Position numbers and translations under genes: made by a program. A stretch of 64,000 nucleotides of DNA from Zoogloeaceae bacterium. Lineage in GTDB: Bacteria; Pseudomonadota; Gammaproteobacteria; Burkholderiales; Rhodocyclaceae. The DNA is taken from the NCBI GenBank assembly GCA_024235595.1, contig JACKMC010000015.1, positions 26,490 through 90,489 on the forward strand. Direction: 5' to 3'. The notes below the pieces were generated by a model. It saw only the letters and a list, made by a program, of their open reading frames with translations, was not told the origin of the DNA and did not search any database. Position 1 is the first letter of the stretch. Each line of letters opens with the position of its first letter. Positions 1 to 7,958 of the stretch are shown here, one piece after another.

Positions 1-1
1 C

Positions 2-268
2 TACCTCGCCATCAACCTCGCCCTGGTCCTCGGCGGCGCCGTGCTCGGCCGGCGAACCTTCACCGTGTTCGGCGCGATCGGTGTGGCGATCGTGCTCGGC
101 GACCTGTCGTACTACTACTTCCGCGACTCCTGGCTGTTCCCCATCGCGCTGTCGGCCATCGGCCTGGCGATCGTCTATCTGGGAATCTGGTGGAATCGCA
201 ACGAGGCACGGATCGCCGCATCACTTCACGCAATCCTGCCGGCCCGGCTGCGCAAGCTGCTGCCCTGA
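2..268 (+). CDS. C-terminal part of an integral membrane protein (gene starts before the window)
   Basis: The reading frame is open from the first bases and ends at a TGA at 266-268, so only the C-terminal 88 or so residues are seen. They contain at least two hydrophobic membrane segments separated by a short aromatic loop (YYYFRDSW), followed by a basic tail (ARLRKLLP). The repeated helix pattern resembles the end of multi-span DUF2157/DUF2339-like proteins, but the fragment is too short to name a family. A GTG at 41 is an internal codon, not the start. A perfect hairpin follows the stop. Confidence 0.6.
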   Translation, partial: YLAINLALVLGGAVLGRRTFTVFGAIGVAIVLGDLSYYYFRDSWLFPIALSAIGLAIVYLGIWWNRNEARIAASLHAILPARLRKLLP

Positions 269-284
269 AGGCGGCGAGTTGCAT

Positions 285-305
285 GAGCCGGCATCGTGCC
301 GGCTC
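285..305. terminator. 9-bp perfect hairpin after the membrane-protein gene
   Basis: GAGCCGGCA and TGCCGGCTC flank a 3-nt loop. The hairpin lies 16 bp after the stop codon and 128 bp before cydA. There is no T-run on either side, so it is a terminator-like or mRNA-stabilising hairpin rather than a clear intrinsic terminator. Confidence 0.35.
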
Positions 306-432
306 AAATCCCCTGCAACCTGCCGGCCTTCGCGCGGTCCATTGCTGAGTCGCATGCGGGTCCGGCCACTGCCTGGCCGCATGGCATTGACCGAGCGATT
401 CACTGCCTTGCCCGCCTTTGCAGGAGCACCCG

Positions 433-1857
433 ATGTTCGGCCTCACAGCGCTGGAACTGGCTCGCACCCAGTTCGCATTCACGGTTTCCTTCCACATCCT
501 GTTCCCCGCCATCACCATCGGGCTGGCCGCCTATCTGGTGGTACTCGAAGCGCAATGGCTGCGCACCGCGCAGACGGTCTATCGCGATCTCTATCACTTC
601 TGGTCCAAGGTCTTCGCCCTCAATTTCGGCATGGGCGTGGTGTCGGGCCTGGTCATGTCCTACCAGTTCGGCACCAACTGGAGCTTCTTCTCGGAGTTTG
701 CCGGCAGCGTCACCGGCCCGCTGCTTGCCTACGAGGTCCTCACCGCATTCTTCCTCGAAGCCGGTTTTCTCGGCGTGATGCTGTTCGGCTGGAACCGGGT
801 CGGCCCCGGCCTGCACTTTCTGGCCACCACCATGGTGTCGATCGGCACACTCATCTCCACCACCTGGATCCTCGCCTCGAACAGCTGGATGCAGACCCCG
901 CAAGGCCACGAGATCGTCGATGGGCGGCTGATCCCGGTCGACTGGCTGGCGGTGATCTTCAACCCCTCCTTCCCCTACCGGCTGGTGCACATGAGCCTCG
1001 CCGCCTTTCTGGCCACGGCGCTGTTCGTGGCTGCCTCGGCGGCCTGGCATCTGCTCCGGGGTCGAAGCACGCCGGCGATCCGCAAGATGATGTCGATGGC
1101 GATGTGGATGGTGCTGGTGGTGGCGCCGCTGCAGGTGGTGGTGGGCGACTTTCACGGCCTCAACACGCTCGAGCACCAGCCCGCCAAGCTCGCGGCCATG
1201 GAAGGTCACTGGGAGAACCACGAGGGAGAAGGGGTGCCGCTGATCCTTTTCGGCTGGCCCGACATGGCGCGCGAGGAAACCCGCTTTGCGCTCGAGATTC
1301 CCCGCCTCGGCAGCCTCATCCTCACCCACAGCTGGGACGGACAGTTTCCCGGACTAAAGGAATTCCCCCCCGAGGATCGCCCCAATTCGACCATCGTCTT
1401 CTGGTCCTTCCGGGTCATGGTCGGGCTGGGCATGCTGATGCTGCTGCTCGGCGCCTGGAGCCTGTGGCTGCGCCGCACGGGTTCGCTGTTCGAATCGCGC
1501 GCCTTCCTGCGCTTCGCCCTATTGATGGGGCCGGCTGGACTGGTAGCGATCATCGCCGGCTGGTTCACCACCGAGATCGGTCGCCAGCCCTGGGTGGTCT
1601 ATGGCCTGCAGCGCACCGCCGATGCGGCCTCGCCACACGGTGCGATGCCGCTGGCCATATCGCTGGCGCTCTTCATCGTCATCTACTGCGCGGTCTTCGG
1701 CGCGGGCATCGCCTACATGCTGCGACTGGTGCGCAAGGGCCCGGGCGCGCACGAGGGCGGCCCCGAGCACGGCGGCGAAGCCGCTCCGGGCCATCCGATG
1801 CGCCCCTTGTCGGCGGCTACCGCCGAAGATTCCGGCCTCGCGCCGCGGCGGAGCTGA
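433..1857 (+). CDS. cydA: Cytochrome bd ubiquinol oxidase subunit I, cyanide-insensitive (CioA) type
   Basis: Subunit I of the membrane quinol oxidase that reduces oxygen to water without pumping protons. The ATG at 433 is chosen over an upstream TTG at 418 because AGGAG lies at 422-426. The protein has 474 residues and about nine membrane helices. Heme-ligand candidates are His21 (in SFHILFP) and His186 (in RLVHMS), and the conserved GRQPW motif is present. The periplasmic quinol-binding (Q) loop is short, as in CioA-type rather than E. coli long-loop CydA; this is why I call it cyanide-insensitive type. It is followed 4 bp later by cydB and then by a DUF2474 gene, the usual CioAB arrangement. 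Confidence 0.95.
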   Translation: MFGLTALELARTQFAFTVSFHILFPAITIGLAAYLVVLEAQWLRTAQTVYRDLYHFWSKVFALNFGMGVVSGLVMSYQFGTNWSFFSEFAGSVTGPLLAYEVLTAFFLEAGFLGVMLFGWNRVGPGLHFLATTMVSIGTLISTTWILASNSWMQTPQGHEIVDGRLIPVDWLAVIFNPSFPYRLVHMSLAAFLATALFVAASAAWHLLRGRSTPAIRKMMSMAMWMVLVVAPLQVVVGDFHGLNTLEHQPAKLAAMEGHWENHEGEGVPLILFGWPDMAREETRFALEIPRLGSLILTHSWDGQFPGLKEFPPEDRPNSTIVFWSFRVMVGLGMLMLLLGAWSLWLRRTGSLFESRAFLRFALLMGPAGLVAIIAGWFTTEIGRQPWVVYGLQRTADAASPHGAMPLAISLALFIVIYCAVFGAGIAYMLRLVRKGPGAHEGGPEHGGEAAPGHPMRPLSAATAEDSGLAPRRS

Positions 1858-1861
1858 AACC

Positions 1862-2869
1862 ATGGGTATCGACCTCTCGCTGATCTGGGCGGTGATCATC
1901 TACTTCGGCGTGATGATGTACGTGATCATGGACGGTTTCGATCTGGGTATCGGCATCCTCTTTCCCTTCGTGCCCGATCGCCACGACCGCGACGTCATGA
2001 TGAACACCGTCGCCCCGGTCTGGGATGGCAACGAAACCTGGCTGGTGCTGGGCGGCGCCGGCCTGCTGGCGGCGTTTCCGCTTGCCTATGCGGTGGTGCT
2101 CAGCGCGCTCTACCTGCCGCTGATCTTCATGCTGCTGGGGCTGATATTCCGCGGCGTGGCCTTCGAGTTCCGCTTCAAGGCCCACGACCATGAGCGCCAC
2201 TGGTGGGACAAGGCCTTCATCCTCGGCTCGGTCTGCGCCACCTTTTTCCAGGGGGTCGCGCTGGGCGCCTATATCGAGGGCATTCCGGTGGTGGACAAGG
2301 CCTTCGCCGGCGGCCCGCTCGACTGGCTGGCGCCTTTCCCGCTGTTCACCGGCGCCGGCCTGGTGGCAGTGTACGCCGTGCTCGGCAGCACCTGGCTGAT
2401 CATGAAGACCGAGGGCGAACTGCAAGCGGCGATGGTGAGAATCGCCCGCCCGCTGGTCTGGGGCCTGATCGGCTTCATCGTCGCCGTGAGCATCTGGACG
2501 CCGCTGGCCCACGCCGGGATCGCCCGGCGCTGGTTCTCGTGGCCCGACATGCTGTGGTTCGCGCCCGTTCCGGCGCTCGTCGCGCTGTGCACCTTCGCCC
2601 TGCTGCGGGCCCTGAAAGGCGAGCCCGACAGCGGGCCCTTCATCTACGTGCTCGGCCTGATATTCCTCGGCTACACCGGGCTCGCAATCAGCATCTGGCC
2701 GCAGATCATTCCACCCGACATTTCCATCTGGCAGGCCGCAGCCCCCCCGCAAAGCCAGGGCTTCACGCTGGTCGGCGCGCTGCTGATCATCCCCTTCATC
2801 CTCATGTACTCCGCCTGGTCCTACTACATCTTCCGTGGCAAGGTCCGGCGCGGAGACGGCTACCACTGA
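1862..2869 (+). CDS. cydB: Cytochrome bd ubiquinol oxidase subunit II
   Basis: Membrane partner of CydA, 335 residues, with the typical N-terminal signature MDGFDLGIG near residue 22 and an N...W pair (WDGNETWLVLGG) near residue 55. The hydrophobic profile fits eight to nine helices. It starts 4 bp after the cydA stop, so the two are cotranscribed. CydB has no independent redox role; it holds a structural heme site or quinone and stabilises subunit I. Confidence 0.95.
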   Translation: MGIDLSLIWAVIIYFGVMMYVIMDGFDLGIGILFPFVPDRHDRDVMMNTVAPVWDGNETWLVLGGAGLLAAFPLAYAVVLSALYLPLIFMLLGLIFRGVAFEFRFKAHDHERHWWDKAFILGSVCATFFQGVALGAYIEGIPVVDKAFAGGPLDWLAPFPLFTGAGLVAVYAVLGSTWLIMKTEGELQAAMVRIARPLVWGLIGFIVAVSIWTPLAHAGIARRWFSWPDMLWFAPVPALVALCTFALLRALKGEPDSGPFIYVLGLIFLGYTGLAISIWPQIIPPDISIWQAAAPPQSQGFTLVGALLIIPFILMYSAWSYYIFRGKVRRGDGYH

Positions 2870-2871
2870 CC

Positions 2872-3015
2872 GTGGCGAGGCATGAAAATCGACCGACGGG
2901 CCGCCTCAAGCGGTTCGGCTGGTTCGTCGCAATCTGGGCCGGCAGTGTATTGGCGCTGGGGGTGGTCGCAGTCCTTTTCCGGCTATTGATGGACCTGCTG
3001 GGGCTGGGCGGCTGA
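2872..3015 (+). CDS. Small single-span DUF2474 protein, accessory subunit of the bd oxidase
   Basis: A 47-residue frame starting with GTG 2 bp after the cydB stop and ending at TGA 3013-3015. It has a basic N-terminus (RLKRFGWF), one hydrophobic helix (WAGSVLALGVVAVLFRLLM) and a short tail. Position and pattern match the DUF2474 family, found directly after cioB/cydB and thought to play the role of CydX, the small subunit that stabilises the heme centres. The ATG at 2882 is in another frame and gives no comparable product. It is too short for routine gene callers. Confidence 0.8.
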   Translation: MARHENRPTGRLKRFGWFVAIWAGSVLALGVVAVLFRLLMDLLGLGG

Positions 3016-3294
3016 GCGCCTGGCCAGTCATCGACCCCGCAGCCGGAGCCGATCGCTGCGGCCAGACTCCAATCCAGCGACATCGAAGATCTGGCGATGG
3101 AATTCCGAGTGACCTGCCTTCCTCGATCTGGCGCGCGATTGAAGCACAGGCTCATCGACGGTGCTGAACGGCGCGCTCGTCTTACGCGGCTGCAATCGCG
3201 GTAATCAGCCCGCCTGCACCCCGCGAGGATGGCTGGAGCCGTGCGCGCGGCCGGGCACGCTTGTCAAGAGGGCGGCAAGGCCTGGGGACGAGAC
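3016..3294. other. Gene-free stretch between the cyd operon and icmF
   Basis: About 280 bases with no convincing coding frame, promoter or repeat. The only recognisable element in the gap is the icmF terminator that follows. No clear intrinsic terminator for the cyd operon was found here. Confidence 0.5.
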
Positions 3295-3320
3295 AAAAAA
3301 AACGGCGCCCGAGGGCGCCG
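3295..3320 (-). terminator. Intrinsic terminator of icmF
   Basis: On the minus strand a GC-rich hairpin (CGGCGCCC, loop CTC, GGGCGCCG; 3303-3320) is followed by eight T residues (A-run 3295-3302 on the plus strand). It lies 50 bp after the icmF stop codon. Confidence 0.85.
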
Positions 3321-3369
3321 CGAATTCCTCTTGGGAGAGGGAGGGAGAGAAAGCGGGAGGGCACTCGCC

Positions 3370-6300
3370 CTACATGCTGCGGCGGTACTGGCCGCCGACC
3401 TCGTAGAGGGTGTTGGTGATCTGGCCCAGCGAGCAATGGCGCACCGCCTCGACCAGCACATCGAAGACGTTGCCGTTCTCTATCACCGTCTGGCGCAGTT
3501 TGGCCAGCCACCTGGCCGACTCACCCGCGTTGCGTGCCTGGAAGTCGGCCAGGCGCTTGAGCTGCGACTGCTTTTCTTCCTCGGTCGAACGGGCCAGCTC
3601 GATCTCCTGCTGTTCGCCGCTGCCCTTGGGATTGAGGAAGGTGTTGACGCCGATGATCGGGTAGGAGCCGTCGTGCTTCTTGTGCTCGTAGTACATCGAC
3701 TCCTCCTGGATCTTGCCGCGCTGGTAGCCGGTCTCCATCGCGCCGAGCACGCCGCCGCGGCTGGCGATGGCCTCGAACTCCTTGAGCACGGCTTCCTCGA
3801 CCAGATCGGTGAGCTCGTCGATGATGAAGGCGCCCTGGTTGGGGTTCTCGTTCTTGGCCAGGCCCCACTCGCGGTTGATCACCAGCTGGATCGCCATGGC
3901 GCGGCGCACCGACTCTTCCGTCGGGGTGGTGATCGCCTCGTCGTAGGCGTTGGTGTGCAGCGAGTTGCAGTTGTCGTAGATCGCGATGAGTGCCTGCAGC
4001 GTGGTGCGGATGTCGTTGAAATCCATCTCCTGGGCATGCAGCGAACGGCCCGAGGTCTGCACGTGGTACTTGAGCTTCTGGCTGCGCTCGTTGGCGCCGT
4101 ACTTGTTCTTCATCGCCACCGCCCAGATGCGGCGGGCGACGCGGCCGATCACCGAATACTCGGGGTCCATGCCGTTGCTGAAGAAGAAGGACAGGTTGGG
4201 CGCGAAATCATCGATGTGCATGCCGCGCGCCAGGTAGGACTCCACGTAGGTGAAGCCGTTGGAGAGCGTGAAGGCCAGTTGGCTGATCGGGTTGGCACCG
4301 GCTTCGGCGATGTGATAGCCGGAGATCGACACCGAGTAGAAGTTTTGCACCTTGTGGTGCACGAAGTACTCCTGGATGTCGCCCATCATCTTGAGCGCGA
4401 ACTCGGTCGAGAAGATGCAGGTGTTCTGGCCCTGGTCTTCCTTGAGGATGTCGGCCTGCACCGTGCCGCGCACGCTCGCCAGCGTCCATTCCTTGATCTT
4501 CTGGTATTCGTCCTCGGTCGGCTCGCGGCCGTTGTCGGCGCGGAACTTGGCCACCTGCTGGTCGATCGCGGTGTTGAAGAAGAAGGCCAGGATGATCGGC
4601 GCCGGGCCGTTGATGGTCATCGACACCGAAGTGGTCGGCGCGCACAGGTCGAAACCGTCGTAGAGCACCTTCATGTCGTCGAGCGTGGCGATCGAGACGC
4701 CGGAGTTGCCGATCTTGCCGTAGATGTCGGGGCGCAGGTCGGGGTCGCAACCGTACAGCGTCACCGAGTCGAAGGCGGTGGACAGGCGGTGCGCCGGCAT
4801 GCCTTCGGAGACGCGCTTGAAGCGGCGGGTGGTGCGGAAGGCGTCGCCCTCGCCGGCAAACATCCGGGTGGGGTCCTCGCCCTCGCGCTTGAAGGCGAAC
4901 ACGCCGGCAGTGAAGGGGAAGGAGCCGGGCACGTTCTCCTTCATCAGGAAGCGCAGGCTCTCGCCTTCATCCTCGAAATCGGGCAGCGCGACCTTGCGGA
5001 TCTTGCTGCCGGAGAGCGATTCGCTGGTGAGCTTGGTGCGGATCTCCTTGTCGCGGATCTTCACCACGTACTCGTCGGCGGCGTACAGCGCCTTGGTGGT
5101 CGGCCACTGCTCGAGCAGCTTCTTCGCTGCGGGGGTGAGTTCGCCGTCCTTCCAGTCGATGAGCTCATCGAAGTGTTCGCCGGGCTTGCCGCATTCCGCG
5201 AACAGCGCCTTGGCGACCCGCAGCGACTGGCGCTCGCGGGCAATGCGGGCCTGCTGGGCGGTGTGCTTGTGGTAGTCGCGCACCGAGTCGGCGATCTCGG
5301 CCAGGTAGCGGATGCGCTCGGGCGGGACGATCGCCCGGCCGGCCGACGATGACTTGACCGCCACCTTGGGCAGCTTGCCGGGCCTGGCCTTGAGGCCGAG
5401 GCCCTGCAGGGCCGGGAACATCGCCTGGTAGAGCGCGGTCACGCCGTCGTCGTTGAAGCGCGCGGCCATGGTGCCGAACACCGGCATCTCCTCGGTCGGC
5501 GTGCCGAACAGCTCGCGGTTGCGCTGGTACTGCTTGCGCACGTCGCGCAGCGCGTCGTCGGCGCCCTTGCGATCGAACTTGTTGATGGCCACGAAATCGG
5601 CGAAGTCGAGCATGTCGATCTTCTCGAGCTGGCTGGCGGCGCCGAACTCCGGCGTCATCACATAGAGCGACAGATCGACGTAAGGCACGATCGCGGCGTT
5701 GCCCTGGCCGATGCCCGAGGTCTCGACGATCACCAGGTCGAAGCCGGCAAGCTTGCAGGCGGCGATCACCTCGGGCAGCGCGGCGGAGACCTCCGAGCCG
5801 GTGTCACGGGTGGCCAGCGAGCGCATGAAGATGTTCTCGTGCTCGATCGCGTTCATGCGGATGCGGTCGCCCAGCAGTGCGCCGCCGGTGCGCTTGCGCG
5901 AGGGATCGATGGAGATGATGCCGAGCTTGAGCTTGTCTTCCTGGTCGAGGCGGAAGCGGCGCACGATCTCGTCGGTAAGCGAGCTCTTGCCCGCCCCGCC
6001 GGTGCCGGTGATGCCCAGCGTCGGGGTCTTGGTCTTGGCAGCGGCCTCCTTGATGGCGGAGCGCACCTCATCGCCGTAGTTGCCGTTCTCGAGCGCGGTG
6101 ATGATGCGTGCCAGCGCCCGGCGGTCGCCGGAGGCGAGTTGCTTGAGCACCTGGTCGGCCTTGGTGGGCGCGGCATGGCCGAGGTCGAAGTCCGATTGGC
6201 CGACCAGATCGTTGATCATGCCCTGCAGGCCGAGCGTGGCGCCGTCGGCCGGCGAATACAGCCGGGTCACGCCGTAGTCGTGGAGTTCCTTGATCTCGGA

Positions 6301-6639
6301 GGGCACGATCACCCCGCCGCCGCCGCCGAACACCTTGATGTTCTCGCCGCCATTGGCCTTAAGCAGATCGATCATGTACTTGAAGAACTCGACGTGGCCC
6401 CCCTGATAGGAGGTGATCGCGATGCCCTGCACGTCCTCCTGCAATGCAGCCTTGACGATCTCGCCGACCGAGCGGTTGTGGCCGAGGTGAATGACCTCGC
6501 AACCCGTGGACTGGATGATCCGGCGCATGATGTTGATCGAGGCGTCATGGCCATCGAACAGGGCCGCTGCGGTCACGAAACGGACCTTGTGCTTCGGCTT
6601 GTAGCTCACCAGTTTCTTGGCGTCGCTCAGGTTGGTCAT
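3370..6639 (-). CDS. icmF: Fused isobutyryl-CoA mutase IcmF (B12 domain, G-protein chaperone, mutase)
   Basis: Adenosylcobalamin-dependent enzyme interconverting isobutyryl-CoA and n-butyryl-CoA, with its GTPase chaperone fused between the cofactor and catalytic halves. Domains in order: B12-binding Rossmann domain (about 18-150; DGH with His31 as lower axial ligand), a MeaB-like G domain (GTGGAGKS at 212-219), a linker, then the large TIM-barrel mutase to residue 1089. The ATG at 6639 is preferred because GGGGAG precedes it; an upstream in-frame ATG at 6663 lacks one. It is divergent from an AraC regulator across a promoter region with three repeated boxes. The family also contains pivalyl-CoA mutases, distinguished by a few active-site residues I did not place, so the exact substrate is inferred. 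Confidence 0.92.
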   Translation of the reverse strand: MTNLSDAKKLVSYKPKHKVRFVTAAALFDGHDASINIMRRIIQSTGCEVIHLGHNRSVGEIVKAALQEDVQGIAITSYQGGHVEFFKYMIDLLKANGGENIKVFGGGGGVIVPSEIKELHDYGVTRLYSPADGATLGLQGMINDLVGQSDFDLGHAAPTKADQVLKQLASGDRRALARIITALENGNYGDEVRSAIKEAAAKTKTPTLGITGTGGAGKSSLTDEIVRRFRLDQEDKLKLGIISIDPSRKRTGGALLGDRIRMNAIEHENIFMRSLATRDTGSEVSAALPEVIAACKLAGFDLVIVETSGIGQGNAAIVPYVDLSLYVMTPEFGAASQLEKIDMLDFADFVAINKFDRKGADDALRDVRKQYQRNRELFGTPTEEMPVFGTMAARFNDDGVTALYQAMFPALQGLGLKARPGKLPKVAVKSSSAGRAIVPPERIRYLAEIADSVRDYHKHTAQQARIARERQSLRVAKALFAECGKPGEHFDELIDWKDGELTPAAKKLLEQWPTTKALYAADEYVVKIRDKEIRTKLTSESLSGSKIRKVALPDFEDEGESLRFLMKENVPGSFPFTAGVFAFKREGEDPTRMFAGEGDAFRTTRRFKRVSEGMPAHRLSTAFDSVTLYGCDPDLRPDIYGKIGNSGVSIATLDDMKVLYDGFDLCAPTTSVSMTINGPAPIILAFFFNTAIDQQVAKFRADNGREPTEDEYQKIKEWTLASVRGTVQADILKEDQGQNTCIFSTEFALKMMGDIQEYFVHHKVQNFYSVSISGYHIAEAGANPISQLAFTLSNGFTYVESYLARGMHIDDFAPNLSFFFSNGMDPEYSVIGRVARRIWAVAMKNKYGANERSQKLKYHVQTSGRSLHAQEMDFNDIRTTLQALIAIYDNCNSLHTNAYDEAITTPTEESVRRAMAIQLVINREWGLAKNENPNQGAFIIDELTDLVEEAVLKEFEAIASRGGVLGAMETGYQRGKIQEESMYYEHKKHDGSYPIIGVNTFLNPKGSGEQQEIELARSTEEEKQSQLKRLADFQARNAGESARWLAKLRQTVIENGNVFDVLVEAVRHCSLGQITNTLYEVGGQYRRSM

Positions 6640-6697
6640 TTGGATCTCCCCCGTCAGGTGCATGGTTTTCTAAATGGTAGAGGGCGACGGCAGTATT

Positions 6698-6740
6698 CGC
6701 CATTGCTCTTCGAGACGCCAATCGTGCAAAATCCGCCAAT
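6698..6740. promoter_or_regulatory. Three CGCCAWT boxes at exact 18-bp spacing, candidate AraC-regulator operator
   Basis: CGCCATT (6698-6704), CGCCAAT (6716-6722) and CGCCAAT (6734-6740) are direct repeats whose starts are exactly 18 bp apart. They fill the gap between the divergent icmF and araC-type genes, 40-100 bp from each start codon. AraC-family proteins bind tandem direct half-sites on one face of the helix, so this is the likely operator. Binding is inferred. Confidence 0.6.
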
Positions 6741-6779
6741 GTTCTCTAAACCCGCCGGCGGACACCGGCGCGCCACTCG

Positions 6780-7901
6780 ATGAACCCGACTTCACCCGCC
6801 ATGGTACCGCCGCGCCCCGGCAATGCCGCCAGAAGCCCGCGAAATTCCGCCACCGTTGCCACGGGTTTCGTGAGCGGCATGCTCTCGGGCATGCTCCGGC
6901 ACGGTCGCGACCCGACACCGCTGCTCGCCGCAGCCGGCATCGAGCTTGCAGACTCTGCCACCAGAGTCCCGGTCGACCGCTATGCACGGCTCTACAACCT
7001 GGTAATCGACGCCCTGGCCGACGAAGGTTTCGGCCTGTTCTCGCTCCCTATGCGACCGGGTGCCTTCGAATTCCTCTGCCGTAGCATGCTCGGCGCCAGC
7101 GACCTGCGTGAAGCATTGTGGCGGGCCCAGCGTTTTCTGGCACTCGTGCTGCCCGACCTCTCGATAGCGGTGCGCAGCTCCGTGCGGCACGCGGAGCTCG
7201 AGATCAGCGAGACCCGGCCGCTGGGCCTCGCCTACGCCGACCCCGTCCGGGTGTTCGCCTTCGAGTGGCTGCTGCGCCTGCTGCATGGCCTCGCCTGCTG
7301 GTTTGCGGGACGCGGCCTGGCCCTCGATGCGGTGCGCTTCCCCTACCCCCGCCCGGCCCATGCCGCGGACTATGCACTGGTCTACACCGAGCACTCTTCG
7401 TTCGACGGCGAAGTCCTGCAGGCGCAGTTCAGGGCCAATCTGCTCGACCTGCCACTGCGTCGCGACGAGGCGGCGCTGAACGCCTTCCTCGAAAGCGGAC
7501 CGGGCAAGATCAGCATGCTGTATCGACGCGACCGCGAGGCCGTGTTCAGGGTCCGCGACCTGCTTCGCGACGCGCTTCCCGACAACCTCTCGCTGGAGGA
7601 TGTCGCGCACCGGCTGCACATGTCGCCGCGCACCCTGCACCGCCGTCTCGAGGAGGAAGGCTCGGGCTTTCGCGCGATAAAGGACGCAATCCGGCGCGAC
7701 ATCGCGCTCTCGCGACTTACCAAGACCGGGCAACCGATCGCCACCCTGGCGAGCGACCTGGGCTATGCCGACGCATCGGCCTTCTACCGCGCCTGCGTGG
7801 GCTGGACCGGGCTCTCGCCGGAGCGTTTCCGGCGCCGCCTGCAACAGGGCAACGGAGGCGATGAGGGCAGCCCGGTGCGCGCGCGGCCGCCATCGGGCTA
7901 G
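6780..7901 (+). CDS. AraC-family transcriptional regulator
   Basis: A 373-residue regulator with an N-terminal arabinose-binding-like (AraC_binding-2/OruR type) ligand domain and a C-terminal double helix-turn-helix domain. The second domain includes LSLEDVAHRLHMSPRTLHRRL and the second-helix signature LGYADASAFYRACVGWTG. Regulators of this architecture often sense fatty or amino acid-derived metabolites. It is divergent from icmF with repeated boxes in the shared promoter region, so control of icmF (branched-chain or isobutyryl-CoA metabolism) is the natural inference. It has no close operon partner; the sensor kinase gene begins 57 bp downstream and seems separate. Confidence 0.9.
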   Translation: MNPTSPAMVPPRPGNAARSPRNSATVATGFVSGMLSGMLRHGRDPTPLLAAAGIELADSATRVPVDRYARLYNLVIDALADEGFGLFSLPMRPGAFEFLCRSMLGASDLREALWRAQRFLALVLPDLSIAVRSSVRHAELEISETRPLGLAYADPVRVFAFEWLLRLLHGLACWFAGRGLALDAVRFPYPRPAHAADYALVYTEHSSFDGEVLQAQFRANLLDLPLRRDEAALNAFLESGPGKISMLYRRDREAVFRVRDLLRDALPDNLSLEDVAHRLHMSPRTLHRRLEEEGSGFRAIKDAIRRDIALSRLTKTGQPIATLASDLGYADASAFYRACVGWTGLSPERFRRRLQQGNGGDEGSPVRARPPSG

Positions 7902-7958
7902 AATCCGGGGTCGACGGATCGCACCGAGACGATCCGCATGAGGAGAGCAACCGCAACC

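Noticed and set aside
3229..5352. 707-residue open frame on the plus strand opposite icmF
   Set aside because: It is the antisense of a clearly coding gene; its His/Val/Glu-rich composition is the signature of a GC-rich shadow frame, and no domain is visible.
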